Shown here piece by piece: positions 17,631-26,050 of a stretch of 64,000 bases of DNA. Positions within the stretch are counted from its first letter, which is position 1. Every line of letters begins with the position of its first letter. The stretch lies in the NCBI GenBank assembly GCA_009777955.1, contig WRKW01000003.1, forward strand, positions 62,001-126,000. The letters run 5' to 3'. This stretch comes from Alphaproteobacteria bacterium (GTDB lineage: Bacteria > Pseudomonadota > Alphaproteobacteria > Rs-D84). Under the pieces are notes generated by a model. That model searched no databases. It was not told the DNA's origin and saw only the letters and a list, made by a program, of their open reading frames with translations. A program made the position numbers and the translations under genes.

Positions 17631-18113
17631 TCAGTGGATTGCGAACCTGTTCATGTTACTGTGTGCCAACGCGGTTGCAATAGCATCGGATTCATCGTCA
17701 GTTTTTGGTTTCGCATCGGGTAGTAAAATTTTTAACATCGTGGCGACTTGCGCCTTGTCAGCCCTTCCGGAAGCGGTGATTGATTTTTTTATCATTGTTG
17801 GTTCGTATTCGTAAATTGGGATTTTGTTTGTTCCAACCGCCACCATTGCGGCCGCGCGCGCATGGCCAAGCAACAGCGTTGTGGTCGGGTTCTTGTTTAC
17901 GAATGTAATTTCTATACAGCATTCATCCGGTGAATAGTCTTTGCAAATCTTGTCTATGTCGGAAAATATAATTGCCAATCGTTCGGGCAACAGCGACTTT
18001 GCCGGCGGCTTTATTACGCCCGATGCTATATATTGCCGCGTATTACCGGTTGATTCAATAATCGCCCATCCGGTGTGCAAAAGTCCGGGGTCAATCCCAA
18101 GTATCCGTTTCAT
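17631..18113 (-). CDS. ruvC: RuvC, Holliday junction resolvase
   Basis: An RNase-H-fold endonuclease that resolves Holliday junctions after RuvAB branch migration. The 160 residues carry the acidic residues: GIDPGLLHTGWA (Asp8), CIEITFVNKNPTTT with Glu, and DESDAIATALAH near the C-terminus. LLGHARAAAMVA is also a family signature. The start overlaps the last base of yebC, so the two genes are coupled; yebC-ruvC-ruvA-ruvB is the common alphaproteobacterial order, but here ruvA lies divergently and ruvB is absent from the window. Confidence 0.95.
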   Translation of the reverse strand: MKRILGIDPGLLHTGWAIIESTGNTRQYIASGVIKPPAKSLLPERLAIIFSDIDKICKDYSPDECCIEITFVNKNPTTTLLLGHARAAAMVAVGTNKIPIYEYEPTMIKKSITASGRADKAQVATMLKILLPDAKPKTDDESDAIATALAHSNMNRFAIH

Positions 18114-18829
18114 CAGCTTGCCGCCGTAATAACTTTTTGAACATCATCGTTCGCATCCAGTGCATAGATTAATTTTTCAAGCCTGGCGTATGCTGTGTCA
18201 TCCAAATCCATCGGCATATTTGGTATCCAGGTAAGTTCTGCCTTTTCAGGCTCTCCCAGTTTATCTGCGAGTGCTTTCTGAACCGCCATAAAATCGTCGG
18301 GTTTTGTTTTTACTATATATCCGTCTGGTGATGTTTCCAAATCGTCTGCGCCTGTTTCCATGATGATTTCGGTCATCGTATCTTCGTTTTCGGCCACCCC
18401 CGGTGGATAGAATATAAGTCCGGCGCGGGTAAAAAGAAATGCCACGCTGCCCTCTTCGCCCATGTTTCCACCGTTCTTAGAAAATATGTTGCGGATCTCT
18501 GGAACCGTTCGGCGCGGATTATCGGTCAATGCTTCGACTATAACTGGAACGCTGTCCGGGCCGTACCCTTCGTATCGTACGGATTCATAGTTTTCGGTAT
18601 TTCCGCCGGATGCTTTTTCTATTGCGCGTTTTATATTGTCATTCGGCATAGAATTTTTACGCGCGTTAAGTATCGCTACGCGCAGTCGCGGGTTATTGTC
18701 TGGATTCGGGTCGCCCAATTTTGCCGCCATGGTGATTTCGCGTGCGAGTTTTGTAAATAATCCCGACCGCACCGCGTCTTGGGATCCCTTTCTATGCATG
18801 ATATTATGCCATTTGCTGTGACCGGCCAT
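18113..18829 (-). CDS. YebC/TACO1-family protein
   Basis: A conserved cytoplasmic protein of 238 residues. Family members act on translation (TACO1 in mitochondria; YebC reported to help ribosomes at proline stretches) or as transcription regulators. The opening MAGHSKWHNIMHRKGSQD is the strict family signature, followed by LAREITMAAKLGDPNPDNNP and MPNDNIKRAIEKASG. All three domains are present. It is the first gene of the yebC-ruvC pair and stands divergent from ruvA, with 112 bases between. Confidence 0.93.
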   Translation of the reverse strand: MAGHSKWHNIMHRKGSQDAVRSGLFTKLAREITMAAKLGDPNPDNNPRLRVAILNARKNSMPNDNIKRAIEKASGGNTENYESVRYEGYGPDSVPVIVEALTDNPRRTVPEIRNIFSKNGGNMGEEGSVAFLFTRAGLIFYPPGVAENEDTMTEIIMETGADDLETSPDGYIVKTKPDDFMAVQKALADKLGEPEKAELTWIPNMPMDLDDTAYARLEKLIYALDANDDVQKVITAAS

Positions 18830-18941
18830 GAATATTGCCTTTTCTTATTTTGTAGATTATAATGATTCCTGAATCTAAGAATTGCTGATTTATTTTGAGT
18901 ATCAACAACTATAGATCGGTAACCAGAAACAAGGTTATACT

Positions 18942-19526
18942 ATGATAGGAAAATTGCAAGGGATAGTTGATTATGTCGGCGACGGATTTGTGATTATGAT
19001 GGTTAACGGGGTGGGATACAAAGTATTTGTACCGATGCAATCTGCATTTGGTGGCCATCAATCAGCGATCACATTGTGGATCGAAACAGTTGTGCGTGAA
19101 GATTCGCTCAGACTGTTTGGATTCACATCATTGGCACAACAGGAATTATTCAACCAGCTGACGACAGTATCCGGGGTGGGGCCAAAGGTCGCGATGGCCA
19201 TACTGTCTATTTTGAAACCGGATGTTTTGTTGTCCGCTATTGCGGCCGGTGATGCTAAAACGATTTCTGCCGCCCCCGGTGTCGGTAAAAAAGTCGCAGA
19301 AAAGATAATTGTAGAGTTAAAAGGAAGGATAGGTTCTGAACATTGGGCTTTGGGTGCCGGTGATGGAGATGGCGGTTCAGTGTTACCGGATCTGTTGTCT
19401 GCCCTGGAATCATTGGGATATCGCCGCGCGGATATCGCCGAAATGGCACAGCGTCTGGCAAAAGAGAACCCCGATGCGGATGTTGGGGCATTGGTTCGTT
19501 TGGCATTGAAAGAAATTGCAAAGTGA
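18942..19526 (+). CDS. ruvA: RuvA, Holliday junction-binding subunit
   Basis: Binds four-way junctions as a tetramer and recruits the RuvB motor. The 194 residues contain the OB-fold start MIGKLQGIVDYVGDGFVI, the helix-hairpin-helix pair in LTTVSGVGPKVAMAILS and ISAAPGVGKKVAEKIIVEL, and a C-terminal RuvB-contact domain (LLSALESLGYRRADI). AAGG lies 7 bases before the ATG. Its stop overlaps the GTG of mnmE by 4 bases; usually ruvB takes that position. Confidence 0.95.
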   Translation: MIGKLQGIVDYVGDGFVIMMVNGVGYKVFVPMQSAFGGHQSAITLWIETVVREDSLRLFGFTSLAQQELFNQLTTVSGVGPKVAMAILSILKPDVLLSAIAAGDAKTISAAPGVGKKVAEKIIVELKGRIGSEHWALGAGDGDGGSVLPDLLSALESLGYRRADIAEMAQRLAKENPDADVGALVRLALKEIAK

Positions 19527-20809
19527 CAGACATTATATTCGCATTATCATCGGGACATGGAAAGGCTGGTGTTGCAGTGGTGCGTATCAGCGGGGAATAT
19601 TTGTGTGGGTTATTCAAAGATATTGTACGTTCCCCGAAAAGCAACGATGCGTGGCCGATGCCACGTCATGCGTATCTTTCCGATCTGGTCGATTCAGATG
19701 GCGATGTTATCGACCGCGCCATAGCAATTTATTTTTCCGCACCAAATTCATTTACCGGTGAAGATGTAATAGAATTTCACGTCCATGGGTCGGTGGCTGT
19801 TATCGAAAAGCTTTTTGATGTATTGGGATTAAGGGGTGCGCGGCTGGCAGAGCCGGGCGAATTCGCGCGCCGTGCTTTTAACAATGGCAAGATGGATATG
19901 CTGGAAGCCGAGGGGCTGGCCGCGTTACTGGATTCGCGCACCGAAGCCCAACGGCGGGCAGCGTTGCGTACTGCGGCGGGGACAGATAGTGCCGTATATA
20001 TGCGTTGGCGTAATGATATGATAGAGATTGCGGCGTATTCGGCCGCAATGTTGGATTACCCGACAGAAGATTTGCCTGTTGGTATTGGTGGAACATTATT
20101 GGCACGCACAAATGCTTTGTGTGATGAAATATCCATGGCACTTGCCCGTACGGATGCGGCACGTGCTGTCCGGACAGGATTTAATATAGTTCTTGTCGGT
20201 CCTGTTAACGCGGGAAAGTCTTCGCTGTTCAACCGTCTGATCGGGGAATCGCGCGCCATAGTTTCCGATATTCCCGGAACTACCCGCGACGTGGTGTCCA
20301 CGGAAATCGACATTGATGGGTATTTGGTGCGATTGTCTGATACAGCCGGTCTGCGGGATACAAATGATGTTGTTGAAAAAATCGGAATAGAACGAACGAA
20401 TGCGGAGATCGAAAAAGCTGATTTGATATTAAGAATCGGAGAAAGCGGGAACTGTAAAGATAATGAAATATTTGTTCATAACAAATGCGATTTGGGTGAA
20501 AAGAAAGGACAGATTAATGTATCTGCCCTTACCGGCAAGGGTATTCCAGAATTGTTTGCGCGCATCCGGTCAGAAGTTCGTGCCAGGTTGAATAATTCCA
20601 TGCATGATGTGGTTGTTAATGCGCGTGCGCGGGATAATTTGCAAATTGCTGCGAATGAATTGGCAAAGGCAAAAGGACAAGAGAACAATATGGATTTATT
20701 TGCTGAACACATTCGTGCTGCATCTGATGCTATTGGCAAAGTACTTGGTATCATAGGGGCAGATGAAGTTATGGATTCTGTATTCGGGCAGTTGTGCTTA
20801 GGAAAATAA
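19523..20809 (+). CDS. mnmE: MnmE, tRNA modification GTPase
   Basis: With MnmG, installs the carboxymethylaminomethyl group at wobble U34 of certain tRNAs. The 428 residues show the N-terminal tetrahydrofolate-binding domain (FALSSGHGKAGVAVVRISG), helical domain, inserted G domain with GPVNAGKSSLFNRL near 226, DIPGTTRDVV and DTAGLRD, NKCD, and the C-terminal CLGK motif whose Cys is needed for modification. The GTG start is set by the 4-base overlap with ruvA (GTGA). Length is a little below the usual 450. Confidence 0.95.
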   Translation: MTDIIFALSSGHGKAGVAVVRISGEYLCGLFKDIVRSPKSNDAWPMPRHAYLSDLVDSDGDVIDRAIAIYFSAPNSFTGEDVIEFHVHGSVAVIEKLFDVLGLRGARLAEPGEFARRAFNNGKMDMLEAEGLAALLDSRTEAQRRAALRTAAGTDSAVYMRWRNDMIEIAAYSAAMLDYPTEDLPVGIGGTLLARTNALCDEISMALARTDAARAVRTGFNIVLVGPVNAGKSSLFNRLIGESRAIVSDIPGTTRDVVSTEIDIDGYLVRLSDTAGLRDTNDVVEKIGIERTNAEIEKADLILRIGESGNCKDNEIFVHNKCDLGEKKGQINVSALTGKGIPELFARIRSEVRARLNNSMHDVVVNARARDNLQIAANELAKAKGQENNMDLFAEHIRAASDAIGKVLGIIGADEVMDSVFGQLCLGK

Positions 20810-20838
20810 AGTATAAAACGAATATTTTATTTTGTGTA

Positions 20839-21948
20839 TCATGCCGTGTATTTTTCTGACCTAAGTCGAAGCTGTCCGCATGCTGAACCGATGTCTGCGC
20901 CGCGTTCACGTCTTATGCGCACATGGATTCCTTCCTTTATAAGTACGTCTTGAAACCTGTGAACCGCGTTGCTGCTGGGGGCTGTGAATTTTCGTTCCGC
21001 CACAGTATTCCAAGGAATCAAATTTATCATTGTATTTTTGCCACGAAATAGATCTGAAAGCTCTTTTGCCAATTCCGGCGAATCATTCACACCAGCAAGC
21101 ATAATATATTCTATCATCAGCTGGCGGCCGGTCTTTTCGGTATATTCGAATGCGGCGGCAAGTATTTCTGCGACTTTATATTTGTTATTGACCGGCATAA
21201 GATGCGAGCGCAATTCATCATTTGGCGCGTGCAGGGAAATCGCCAGATTTACTGGTTTTCCCCATTCGGTCAGTTCTTTTATTCCGGGAATTATCCCGCA
21301 AGTCGATACGGTCATGCGTCGCCATGAAATGCAAAGCCGCGAATTGGCGTATTCCAAAAAGCATTTTAAATTTTCAGTATTTTGCAAAGGTTCCCCGGTA
21401 CCCATGACAACTATGTGCGAAACATCGTTATTATTCGGATCGCCATTGGGTTTGATAGTGTGATTTTGCTGTCTAAGCTTCCACTGTGCGACCAATATTT
21501 GCGCCAGCATTTCATTTGCAGTCAGATTGCGGCGCAGGCCAAGCAGGGTGCTTGCACAAAATTTACATCCCATCGCACAACCGGCTTGGGACGATACGCA
21601 TACGCTGTTGCCATAGCTTGTGCGCATAAGCACGGTTTCGATTGTATCGGAATCATCTAATTTTAATAAAAATTTTATGGTCTGGCCATCAGCTGATTCA
21701 ATTTCATTCAAGATTTCAACAGGCAAAGTTCGCGCGGCGGCGTTCAGATCCAGGCGCAGATTTTCCGGCAAGTTTTTCATGTCGGAAAAATCCGGCGCGC
21801 CGCGCCAAAGCCATTCTTGAATCTGTTTCGCGCGGAACCGTGGCTGGCCAAGAGCTATTACGAACTGTTCCAATTCGCAAAGCGTCATGTTGAAAAGAAT
21901 TGGCCTTTGCTTCACCTTAACTAATCGCGCCCCTGTATTTCGCATCAT
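20839..21948 (-). CDS. rlmN: RlmN, 23S rRNA/tRNA adenine-C2 methyltransferase
   Basis: A radical-SAM enzyme that methylates A2503 of 23S rRNA and A37 of some tRNAs. The 4Fe-4S motif is CAMGCKFC (Cys124, 128, 131), followed by MGTGEPLQNTENL near 183, TVSTCGIIPGI and LAISLHAPND; a Cys near the C-terminus in GSACGQL is the expected methyl-carrying cysteine. The start is uncertain: the ATG at 21948 overlaps the upstream chaperone gene by 32 bases, and a GTG at 21915 right after that stop is an alternative; neither has a convincing ribosome site. It is the last gene of the lptF-lptD-surA-rlmN run. Confidence 0.92.
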   Translation of the reverse strand: MMRNTGARLVKVKQRPILFNMTLCELEQFVIALGQPRFRAKQIQEWLWRGAPDFSDMKNLPENLRLDLNAAARTLPVEILNEIESADGQTIKFLLKLDDSDTIETVLMRTSYGNSVCVSSQAGCAMGCKFCASTLLGLRRNLTANEMLAQILVAQWKLRQQNHTIKPNGDPNNNDVSHIVVMGTGEPLQNTENLKCFLEYANSRLCISWRRMTVSTCGIIPGIKELTEWGKPVNLAISLHAPNDELRSHLMPVNNKYKVAEILAAAFEYTEKTGRQLMIEYIMLAGVNDSPELAKELSDLFRGKNTMINLIPWNTVAERKFTAPSSNAVHRFQDVLIKEGIHVRIRRERGADIGSACGQLRLRSEKYTA

Positions 21949-22762
21949 TGATTATTATCACGGCGCGGCGGCGCAGTTGTTTAAGCTGTTGATCGCCGAC
22001 GAACATCGCACGTTTCCAGATTGCATTCTGTTTTATGATTTCATCCAGGTTACCATATTCGTTCATTTTTTTTCTTTCGCATATTAAAAGTACAGAATCG
22101 TTTTCCCGCGATCCCCAGGTAAGTATAGGCTGACCCGATATGCGTATACGTATTTCTTCTGACAGTTCGTATTCGGGTGCGGTAATTTTTTGTGGGGCAC
22201 CGCCCAAATCACGCGCCATCTTTTCCGCTGCCGCACAATCACTGGGCGTGGAAAGCCGCGCCGCTGTTGCCGCCGGGATTCCGACAAGACGGATAAGAGT
22301 GATTTCTATTGGCAAACCGCGTGCGCGTCCAAGTTCCAAAATTTCTGATTCAATATCTTCTTCGGCCACATCTATGGTCGGCATTATTGTTCGGCCTATG
22401 ACCATTTGCCATGCAATATTTGCGCGCAGCGCGGAACGAAGCACTTCCATTCCGGTTTTATCCAGGCCGCTGGTATCGAATCCGCGTTCTTTCAGCGCGC
22501 CCACCTCGTTTTTTATATCCGATTCTGATGGCGAAATTTTAATGGATTCCGCATATGATATCTTTATACTGTCGTCGATTATGTTGGACAAAGCGCGGAT
22601 TCGGTTGTCCGTGCTGCGCTGACCCTGTAATTCCATAAGTCTTATACGTGCGGTTATATCTTTATCTGTAATTGGGATTCCGTCGACGGTTGCGACCACG
22701 GTTGCCGCATTCGCATTAAATGCAAAGTGTATTGCGCAAAGTGCTATTAATAGTTTTTTCAT
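21917..22762 (-). CDS. SurA-like periplasmic chaperone without evident PPIase domain
   Basis: A secreted 281-residue protein with signal peptide MKKLLIALCAIHFAFNANA followed by VVATVDGIPITDKDI, the standard opening of SurA N-domains. A helical region (RIRALSNIIDDSIKISYAE) then fits the chaperone core. SurA from E. coli is about 430 residues with two parvulin domains; I see no parvulin signature here, so this looks like a chaperone-only member. It overlaps lptD by 4 bases, and lptD-surA is a widely conserved pair: SurA helps beta-barrels such as LptD reach the outer membrane. Confidence 0.82.
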   Translation of the reverse strand: MKKLLIALCAIHFAFNANAATVVATVDGIPITDKDITARIRLMELQGQRSTDNRIRALSNIIDDSIKISYAESIKISPSESDIKNEVGALKERGFDTSGLDKTGMEVLRSALRANIAWQMVIGRTIMPTIDVAEEDIESEILELGRARGLPIEITLIRLVGIPAATAARLSTPSDCAAAEKMARDLGGAPQKITAPEYELSEEIRIRISGQPILTWGSRENDSVLLICERKKMNEYGNLDEIIKQNAIWKRAMFVGDQQLKQLRRRAVIIINDAKYRGAIS

Positions 22763-24807
22763 TCTAAATTCCCTTGTTTCCCTTCTGTAAGCTTCAAGCT
22801 GAATTGTAATTTGAATGTTGTTCGGCCTATGTATGTTTCATCTGTATCCTGGTTATACCTTATCGCGCCGTCTTTCTGATATTCGAATCCCACCATATAG
22901 CATGGATGGTCGTAATAAATTCCCGCATTCTGTTTCTGTATTTTATCTTCTGTTATATTATATGTCGTCCGTGCGTGCAACAAAAAGCGTCCGGTAATGC
23001 CGATACCGAATCCGGCGACAATTTCGTTGGTTCGGTTGGCGATAGTGTTGGCATCTTCTAATTGTACCGCATACATATATCCAGATTCCAGATAATTTCT
23101 TCGTGTCCCGGTTCTGGCGACTGATTCGAAATGCCGCGGTGACAAAGTGTTATTTGATACACGTATCCTGTTGTTTATGGAAAACCAATCCTTGTACTCA
23201 ACGCCCAATCGTCCAACCAGGTCAGAAGCCCCGTTGTGAAATCCAGAATTAGGATCCAGATCGTTGGATTGGGAAAAGTCAAATGTTTGTCCTGCGAATC
23301 CTGAAACGGATATCCCGCCGTCGTAGAATGACGACCAACCCAACCCATAATCCATAAATTCGCCATTTTCCCAAAGGTCGTAACCGGAATAACGTTTATT
23401 AGCAAACAGTGTCGCATCCGAAAGCAGGGTACCGGAAGAATCTATATTGGCGAACGCGGGTGTTTCCAGTCTGCGCATGACAGTCATCCTTACCTGGGGG
23501 GTAAGCACATGCGTCCAGTCGTTTCTGTTGTTAACCAGGGGTAAAGCCCATTCGGCATAGCCGCTTGGCAGAAAGCGGGTTTCGGTACCGGAAAATCCCG
23601 CCCCATCAAGCATGATTGTATTGTTGAAATTATAAGCATCATATCTTGCCGATGCTGACAAGGTTATACGACTTCCACCCCAAACTGTCCAGGGCGAAGT
23701 CACGCTGGCCTGACCCAGCATTCTTTGTATACTTGCGCCGTTTTCCATATTGCTTATGCCTATGAAATCCCCCATCAGCGATGCGTATGTGTCACCGAAC
23801 AACGGTGCTGTTTGGTACACGCCGTGTATATTGGGAAGTATATCGCCCGAAGGATTTGATTTATTCCCGGCGGATGCGCGCAGTTCCTGGAATACATGTA
23901 TTTCGCTTGCAACGTATCCATATTCCCCGAATACTTCGGCGCGCGCGCCCGAATCCAGATAGGGTTGATCATCATAGAATCCATATTTTTGCAAATATGT
24001 CTGGTCGGATGTGCGTTGCAGAAACATGTTTATCCGGGCATGGTCGCCAAGTTCGACAAGATCGTCGTTAAAAATATGCCATCTGGTATCGCCGGATTTG
24101 TTATTGGTATATGATCCCTTGGTGCGAAATGAAGAACGGCGTGCGTTCAATTGATGCTCTGCCTGCCATAACAAGTTTTCCGAAGTAAGATATGATGCGG
24201 TTATTGTCGCGTCATGAGTATCAGAAAACGCGATATAGAACGGAAGGTTTAATTGTGACCCCATGTCGTTTGTAGTGTTCATATCTGGGATAAGAAAGCC
24301 GCTTTTATGCCGGACGGTCGGATCCGGATAGTTTAAATACGGGAACCAGAATATGGGAATATCATAGATCCAGAATATCGGATTATAGAATTCTATGTAC
24401 TGGGCTTCTACATCGTGCCGCAGGCGGGATGCCGATATTTCCCATGCGTTTATATTTTCATCACAGTTGTGGCATGCGGTGTATACTATGCCGCTGGCAT
24501 TGGTTATGGTATCATCTTTTTCCAGAACATCGGCCGATATATGCGTACGGTGCGAAAGGGTAAGGTCTGCATTTCGTCCACCGGCAAACCGGCCTTTTTC
24601 ATCCATGTATGCATCATACAGGGTCATTCTTTGCCCCCCTTCGAGAGAAATGGATGCAGCCCCGACAGTTTTTATAGATCCGGTTTTTGGATTGAATTCA
24701 ATTTTATCGGCGACAATTTCTTTTGGCGAATCCGTATCAAGCGTGATTCCGAAAGCAAATGAAACGGAGATAAGGAAAAAGATACAGGATGTCAGGAAAT
24801 GCTTCAT
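22759..24807 (-). CDS. lptD: LptD, outer-membrane LPS-assembly protein
   Basis: The beta-barrel that inserts lipopolysaccharide into the outer leaflet together with LptE. The 682 residues start with a signal peptide (LTSCIFFLISVSFAFG), then an OstA-like jellyroll domain (IVADKIEFNPKTGSI, LYDAYMDEKGRFAGG), then the barrel, ending in LQFSLKLTE near the C-terminus. A CHNC pair near residue 112 is the N-terminal cysteine site typical of many LptD proteins. PIFWFPYLNYPDPTVRHKSG is the strongly conserved family segment. It overlaps lptF upstream and the SurA-like gene downstream by 4 bases each, so expression is coupled. Confidence 0.94.
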   Translation of the reverse strand: MKHFLTSCIFFLISVSFAFGITLDTDSPKEIVADKIEFNPKTGSIKTVGAASISLEGGQRMTLYDAYMDEKGRFAGGRNADLTLSHRTHISADVLEKDDTITNASGIVYTACHNCDENINAWEISASRLRHDVEAQYIEFYNPIFWIYDIPIFWFPYLNYPDPTVRHKSGFLIPDMNTTNDMGSQLNLPFYIAFSDTHDATITASYLTSENLLWQAEHQLNARRSSFRTKGSYTNNKSGDTRWHIFNDDLVELGDHARINMFLQRTSDQTYLQKYGFYDDQPYLDSGARAEVFGEYGYVASEIHVFQELRASAGNKSNPSGDILPNIHGVYQTAPLFGDTYASLMGDFIGISNMENGASIQRMLGQASVTSPWTVWGGSRITLSASARYDAYNFNNTIMLDGAGFSGTETRFLPSGYAEWALPLVNNRNDWTHVLTPQVRMTVMRRLETPAFANIDSSGTLLSDATLFANKRYSGYDLWENGEFMDYGLGWSSFYDGGISVSGFAGQTFDFSQSNDLDPNSGFHNGASDLVGRLGVEYKDWFSINNRIRVSNNTLSPRHFESVARTGTRRNYLESGYMYAVQLEDANTIANRTNEIVAGFGIGITGRFLLHARTTYNITEDKIQKQNAGIYYDHPCYMVGFEYQKDGAIRYNQDTDETYIGRTTFKLQFSLKLTEGKQGNLE

Positions 24808-25901
24808 GTGCCCTTCCTTCGTCCTTTCTTATTTACATCCGACAGCACGAAAAACAGCATTATGATTATGATTGCCTGTGCCGAAAACAGCATGAAAAAT
24901 CCGGTAAGCGTTGCCGCCTTGTCTGTCATTACCATAAATAGGGATTGTGCGCCAGCCATGCCAGCGACTGCAATGGGGGCTGTCATATTGAATCCGCCCC
25001 GCCGCAACAGGGAAGATTTTAAAAGCATGGTCAACCCAATAAGCACCAGCATCATGTTCATAAGCGGGCTGAGAAATCTGGTAGAAAGTTCCGATATTAT
25101 ACGCCGCTGGTTTCGTTCATTAAGTGATTCCGGTGCCATTGCATCGCGTATAAGTTCCGGTGTTGAAAGCCGCCGTACTTTAAATGCACTGCCGGGTTCT
25201 CTGTCTGATACATTCAAATCCATATCAAAACTGTCGAATGTTCCGATTGCGAAACCGTCATTCCGAATTTGGACGCTTCCGGTTGTCATTACTATCGAAA
25301 GACCACGGTCGGTGTTTACCAATTTTCCTTTTTCAGCGGAAATTATAATCTGGCCGCCCGCCACCGAACGGCTGTCATAAAGCATAAGTCCGGACAAGTC
25401 GTGCCCGCTGACCTTTTCCACGAACACCACCAGTCCGCGCGCCATTTGCGTAAAGGTGGCTTCTTGCAATTTCATATGGGCAAGGCCATATCTCATTTCC
25501 CATTGGGTGTCGTAAAATTTCGCCTGGGTCGCGGGAACGGCGAATATATTCAGCACGAAATGCAATGCCATCAATATTCCGGCGAACCACAGGGCGGGTC
25601 GTGCTATCTGCATGGGTGACATGCCGGCACTTGCCATCACGGTAATTTCCCGATCGGCGATAAGTTTGTTGTAAACAAACATGACGGATATGAATGCCGA
25701 AAAAGGCATAATGATAGATATTATCATTGGTAACATCATTGATGTCAGACCCAAAAACTCCCAGATACTTATCCCGTATTGGATAAGAAATCTAAGCAGG
25801 GTAAGTATCTGCATCATCCATGCAAGACCGGATAGAACCAAAAGCAGCATAACGAAAAATGCGACAAGCTGTTTGGTAGAATAGCGGGATAGGGTTTTCA
25901 T
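24804..25901 (-). CDS. lptF: LptF, LPS-export permease
   Basis: One of two inner-membrane permeases that with LptB2 extract LPS and pass it to the periplasmic bridge. The product is 365 residues from the ATG at 25901: paired transmembrane helices at the N-terminus, a periplasmic beta-jellyroll, and helices at the C-terminus. MPFSAFISVMFVYNKL and REITVMASAGMSP are YjgP/YjgQ-family signatures. I rejected the upstream ATG at 25937 because TTGCAC (25932-25937) and TATACT (25909-25914) with a 17-base spacer form a promoter whose start point falls about one base before the ATG at 25901; the message appears leaderless and no Shine-Dalgarno is present. It heads the lptF-lptD-surA-rlmN run. Confidence 0.9.
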   Translation of the reverse strand: MKTLSRYSTKQLVAFFVMLLLVLSGLAWMMQILTLLRFLIQYGISIWEFLGLTSMMLPMIISIIMPFSAFISVMFVYNKLIADREITVMASAGMSPMQIARPALWFAGILMALHFVLNIFAVPATQAKFYDTQWEMRYGLAHMKLQEATFTQMARGLVVFVEKVSGHDLSGLMLYDSRSVAGGQIIISAEKGKLVNTDRGLSIVMTTGSVQIRNDGFAIGTFDSFDMDLNVSDREPGSAFKVRRLSTPELIRDAMAPESLNERNQRRIISELSTRFLSPLMNMMLVLIGLTMLLKSSLLRRGGFNMTAPIAVAGMAGAQSLFMVMTDKAATLTGFFMLFSAQAIIIIMLFFVLSDVNKKGRRKGT

Positions 25902-25908
25902 GGAACCG

Positions 25909-25937
25909 AGTATATAATATGAATCAATAAAGTGCAA
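25909..25937 (-). promoter_or_regulatory. Promoter of lptF, leaderless geometry
   Basis: On the minus strand TTGCAC, a 17-base spacer and TATACT, then 7 bases to the lptF ATG. The -35 lies inside the palindrome AGTGCAAGCACT, which also abuts the -35 of a promoter facing nusA. Confidence 0.6.
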
Positions 25938-25942
25938 GCACT
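25931..25942. promoter_or_regulatory. 12-bp inverted repeat between lptF and nusA
   Basis: AGTGCAAGCACT, an inverted repeat with a central AA. The same 12 bases occur 17 bases before the recA start (47832-47843). It covers the lptF -35 and touches the first base of TTGACA (25942-25947), so it could be a shared operator or a by-product of two back-to-back -35 elements. Confidence 0.35.
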
Positions 25943-25969
25943 TGACATGTTCCGATTCGTATATAATAA
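25942..25969 (+). promoter_or_regulatory. Probable promoter of nusA
   Basis: A perfect -35 TTGACA at 25942-25947 is followed by overlapping AT-rich -10 candidates in the TATATAATAAT stretch; the best-spaced hexamer is not TATAAT itself, which would leave only 14 bases. The leader continues into a strong hairpin at 25997-26024. Confidence 0.45.
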
Positions 25970-25996
25970 TGGACTTGTTCTTAAATAAGTTTTTTT

Positions 25997-26024
25997 AAGA
26001 GCGGGGCTGAAAAGCCCCGCTCTT
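25997..26024 (+). terminator. GC-rich hairpin in the nusA leader
   Basis: A perfect 12-bp stem AAGAGCGGGGCT/AGCCCCGCTCTT with a GAAA loop, ending 27 bases before the nusA start. The T stretch after it is short (TCTTTCC), so it may be an attenuator or a processing site in the leader rather than a full terminator. Confidence 0.5.
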
Positions 26025-26050
26025 TCCATAGAGACAAAAAGGAGTATAAA

